Origin: Brevundimonas sp. Root608
Lineage (GTDB): Bacteria > Pseudomonadota > Alphaproteobacteria > Caulobacterales > Caulobacteraceae
Direction of reading: 5' to 3'
Assembly (NCBI RefSeq): GCF_001427825.1
Contig: NZ_LMGT01000001.1
Coordinates: forward strand, 550,063 to 614,062
Length of the DNA stretch: 64,000 nucleotides
Shown here: positions 62,030-64,000 of the stretch, one piece after another
How positions within the stretch are numbered: position 1 is the stretch's first letter
Layout of the letters: every line of letters starts with the position of its first letter
The notes under the pieces: generated by a model
Told to the model about the DNA's origin: nothing
What the model saw: the letters and a program-made list of their open reading frames with translations, nothing else
Database searches by the model: none
Position numbers and translations under genes: made by a program

Positions 62030-64000
62030 ATGGCGATGACGCCGCGCGCCGGATTGCGGGTCGCTGACGAACTGGCCGCCTTCATCGAAGCCGAGGCGCT
62101 GCCCGGGACCGGCGTCGAGCCGGAGGCTTTCTGGACCGGCGTCGCCGCCGTCTTCGCCCGGTTCGCGCCAGAGAACAGAAGGCTGCTGGCGGTTCGCGAC
62201 GACCTGCAGGCGCGGATCGACGCCTGGCATGTTCAGCGCCGCGGCCAGCCCTATGACCTTCCCGCCGCGACCGCCTTCCTGCGGGAGATCGGCTATCTGG
62301 CCGACGAGCCCGGCGACTTCGCCATCGGCACGCGCAACGTCGACGCAGAGGTGGCGACCTTGGCCGGGCCGCAGTTGGTCGTGCCGAGCCTGAACGCCCG
62401 CTTCGTGCTCAACGCCGCCAACGCGCGATGGGGCAGTCTGTATGACGCCCTCTACGGGACGGATGCGCTGGGCGACCTGCCGCCGCCCGGGCGGTTCGAC
62501 CCGGCGCGCGGGGCCAGGGTGGTGGCGCGGGCCAAGGCCTTACTCGACGAGGCTGTTCCGCTGGCCGAGGGCCGCTGGGCCGACCTGACCGATCCGCACC
62601 GAGGCATCGCGATCCGCGACCCCGGTCAGTATGTGGGCCGCAGCGAACGGTCGCGGCTGTTCCGGCACAACGGACTGCATATCGAGGTCGTGTTCGATCC
62701 GGACCATCCGATCGGCGCGACCGACCCGGCGGGCATCTCGGACGTCGTGCTGGAGTCGGCGTTGAGCACCATCGTCGATCTGGAGGATTCGGTTGCGGCG
62801 GTGGACGCCGCCGACAAGACGGCGGCGTATCGCAACTGGCTGGGCCTGATGAAGGGCGATCTCAGAGAGACCTTCGACAAGGGCGGGCGGTCGATGACGC
62901 GGGCCCTGGCGCCCGATCGGGCGTTCACCGCGCCGGACGGATCAACGGTGACCCTGCCGGGGCGGTCGCTGCTGTTCGTGCGCAACGTCGGCCATCTGAT
63001 GACCACGCCGGCGGTTCGGCTGGCCGACGGGTCGGACGCGCCCGAGGGCGTGCTGGACGCCATCGTCACCTCGTTGATCGCCATGCACGATCTGAAGGGG
63101 CAGGGGCGGTTCCGCAACAGCAGGGCCGGCTCGATCTATATCGTCAAACCCAAGATGCATGGACCCGAGGAGTGCGCCTTCACGGACGCCCTGTTCGACG
63201 CGGTCGAGGACCTGCTGGGACTGGCCCGCCATACGATCAAGGTCGGGGTGATGGACGAGGAGCGCCGCACCTCGGCCAATCTGGCGGCCTGCATCCGTGC
63301 GGTGAAGGACCGGATCGTCTTCATCAACACCGGCTTCCTCGACCGCACCGGCGACGAGATCCACACCGCCATGCAGGCCGGGCCGGTGGTGCGCAAGGGC
63401 GAGATCAAGTCGTCCGCCTGGATCGCCGCCTATGAGGCCCGCAACGTCGCCATCGGGTTGAAGTGCGGTCTGTCGGGCCGGGCCCAGATCGGCAAGGGCA
63501 TGTGGGCCGCGCCGGACCGGATGGCCGGGATGCTGGAGCAGAAGGCGGCGCACCCGAAGACCGGCGCCAACACCGCCTGGGTTCCCAGTCCGACGGCGGC
63601 GACCCTGCACGCCCTGCACTATCACCAGACCGACGTCTTCGCCCTGAGGGACGCGATCGCCGCGCGCCCGATCCCGGGTCTGGAGGACCTGCTGACCCCC
63701 TCGCTGGCCGCGGGCCGCAACTGGTCGGAGGCCGAGATCGCCGAGGAGCTGGACAACAACGCCCAGGGGCTGCTCGGCTATGTCGTGCGCTGGATCGATC
63801 AGGGCGTCGGCTGTTCCAAGGTGCCGGACATCCACGATGTCGGCTTGATGGAGGATCGGGCGACCCTGCGCATCTCGTCCCAGCACATGGCCAACTGGCT
63901 GCTGCACGGCGTCTGCACCGCCGAACAGGTCGATGCGGCGCTGCTGCGGATGGCGGCGAAGGTCGACGCCCAGAACGCGGGCGATCCGCTGTACCGCCCG
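62030..64000 (+). CDS. glcB: malate synthase G, truncated by the window edge
   Basis: 657 codons are present of about 720; the gene runs off the right edge. ATG at 62030 has GAGGGAG about six bases upstream. Class G signature: [34 protein letters not shown] (catalytic Asp region), [50 protein letters not shown] and [11 protein letters not shown]. It condenses glyoxylate and acetyl-CoA to malate in the glyoxylate shunt or glycolate use. Its upstream neighbour, the DUF1345 gene, is divergent. Confidence 0.96.
   Translation, partial: MAMTPRAGLRVADELAAFIEAEALPGTGVEPEAFWTGVAAVFARFAPENRRLLAVRDDLQARIDAWHVQRRGQPYDLPAATAFLREIGYLADEPGDFAIGTRNVDAEVATLAGPQLVVPSLNARFVLNAANARWGSLYDALYGTDALGDLPPPGRFDPARGARVVARAKALLDEAVPLAEGRWADLTDPHRGIAIRDPGQYVGRSERSRLFRHNGLHIEVVFDPDHPIGATDPAGISDVVLESALSTIVDLEDSVAAVDAADKTAAYRNWLGLMKGDLRETFDKGGRSMTRALAPDRAFTAPDGSTVTLPGRSLLFVRNVGHLMTTPAVRLADGSDAPEGVLDAIVTSLIAMHDLKGQGRFRNSRAGSIYIVKPKMHGPEECAFTDALFDAVEDLLGLARHTIKVGVMDEERRTSANLAACIRAVKDRIVFINTGFLDRTGDEIHTAMQAGPVVRKGEIKSSAWIAAYEARNVAIGLKCGLSGRAQIGKGMWAAPDRMAGMLEQKAAHPKTGANTAWVPSPTAATLHALHYHQTDVFALRDAIAARPIPGLEDLLTPSLAAGRNWSEAEIAEELDNNAQGLLGYVVRWIDQGVGCSKVPDIHDVGLMEDRATLRISSQHMANWLLHGVCTAEQVDAALLRMAAKVDAQNAGDPLYRP

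Noticed and set aside
61211..62230. 339-codon minus-strand frame over the DUF1345 gene and glcB start
   Set aside because: Out of frame with the DUF1345 protein and antisense to glcB.

Overview
The window is high-GC (mostly about 65-72 %), densely coded bacterial chromosome. Its genes point to Caulobacteraceae (Alphaproteobacteria), most like Brevundimonas or Caulobacter. It encodes all three proteins of the CtrA cell-cycle phosphorelay (CckA, ChpT, CtrA), GANTC sites of the CcrM type upstream of ctrA, and small families usual in this group (DUF1491, DUF2939, DUF6456, DUF1176). The genus is an inference from remembered protein similarity. No tRNA, rRNA, CRISPR array, transposase or phage gene was seen.

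Layout. 0-3.5 kb: the start of a UDP-glucose dehydrogenase gene, a membrane-anchored alpha/beta hydrolase and an MHS-type transporter. 3.5-10.1 kb: a three-gene RND efflux operon (adaptor, pump, NodT-type outer-membrane factor) facing a TetR-type regulator, with two matching palindromic operators between them. 10.1-14.1 kb: thioesterase, DUF3253 protein, uracil-DNA glycosylase between two palindromic elements, lipoprotein hydrolase and leucine-dehydrogenase-family enzyme. 14.3-16.3 kb: cckA. 16.4-23.5 kb: two tandem DUF885 peptidase-like proteins, a LysR regulator, a 43-residue protein, a thioredoxin-reductase-like flavoprotein and a DUF1176 lipoprotein. 23.7-30.8 kb: icd, two DUF2939 proteins, alaS, a small membrane protein and recA. 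31-35.4 kb: a cluster of secreted proteins, a CsgG-like protein without a lipobox, a repeated two-cysteine module and a YkgJ-type cysteine-cluster protein; this is the best candidate here for an undescribed system. 35.5-39.7 kb: a GNAT-nitrilase fusion, a MaoC-like protein and an M28 membrane peptidase. 40.4-43.2 kb: chpT with CheY- and CheR-like genes, then cysQ. 43.2-49.5 kb: prfC between two paralogous HExxH proteins with TPR-like tails, plus a small one-helix membrane protein. 49.5-54.1 kb: small conserved proteins, a DivJ/PleC-like histidine kinase and sufE. 54.3-56.4 kb: a DUF6456 gene and a DnaA-like HTH gene divergent from ctrA. 56.4-59.4 kb: a lower-GC patch of poorly conserved lipoprotein and membrane genes, one frameshifted, with repeated short palindromes. 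59.4-64 kb: rhlE, a DUF1345 gene with an in-frame amber codon, and the first 657 codons of glcB.

How genes work together. CckA passes phosphate to ChpT and ChpT to CtrA. A DivJ/PleC-like kinase, which in Caulobacter acts upstream of CckA through DivK, lies between chpT and ctrA. The efflux operon and its TetR gene form a self-contained regulated unit. Many adjacent genes overlap by 1-4 bases (ATGA, GTGA or TGATG), which fixes several non-ATG starts. Strong hairpins follow icd, recA, ctrA, rhlE and the leucine dehydrogenase gene.
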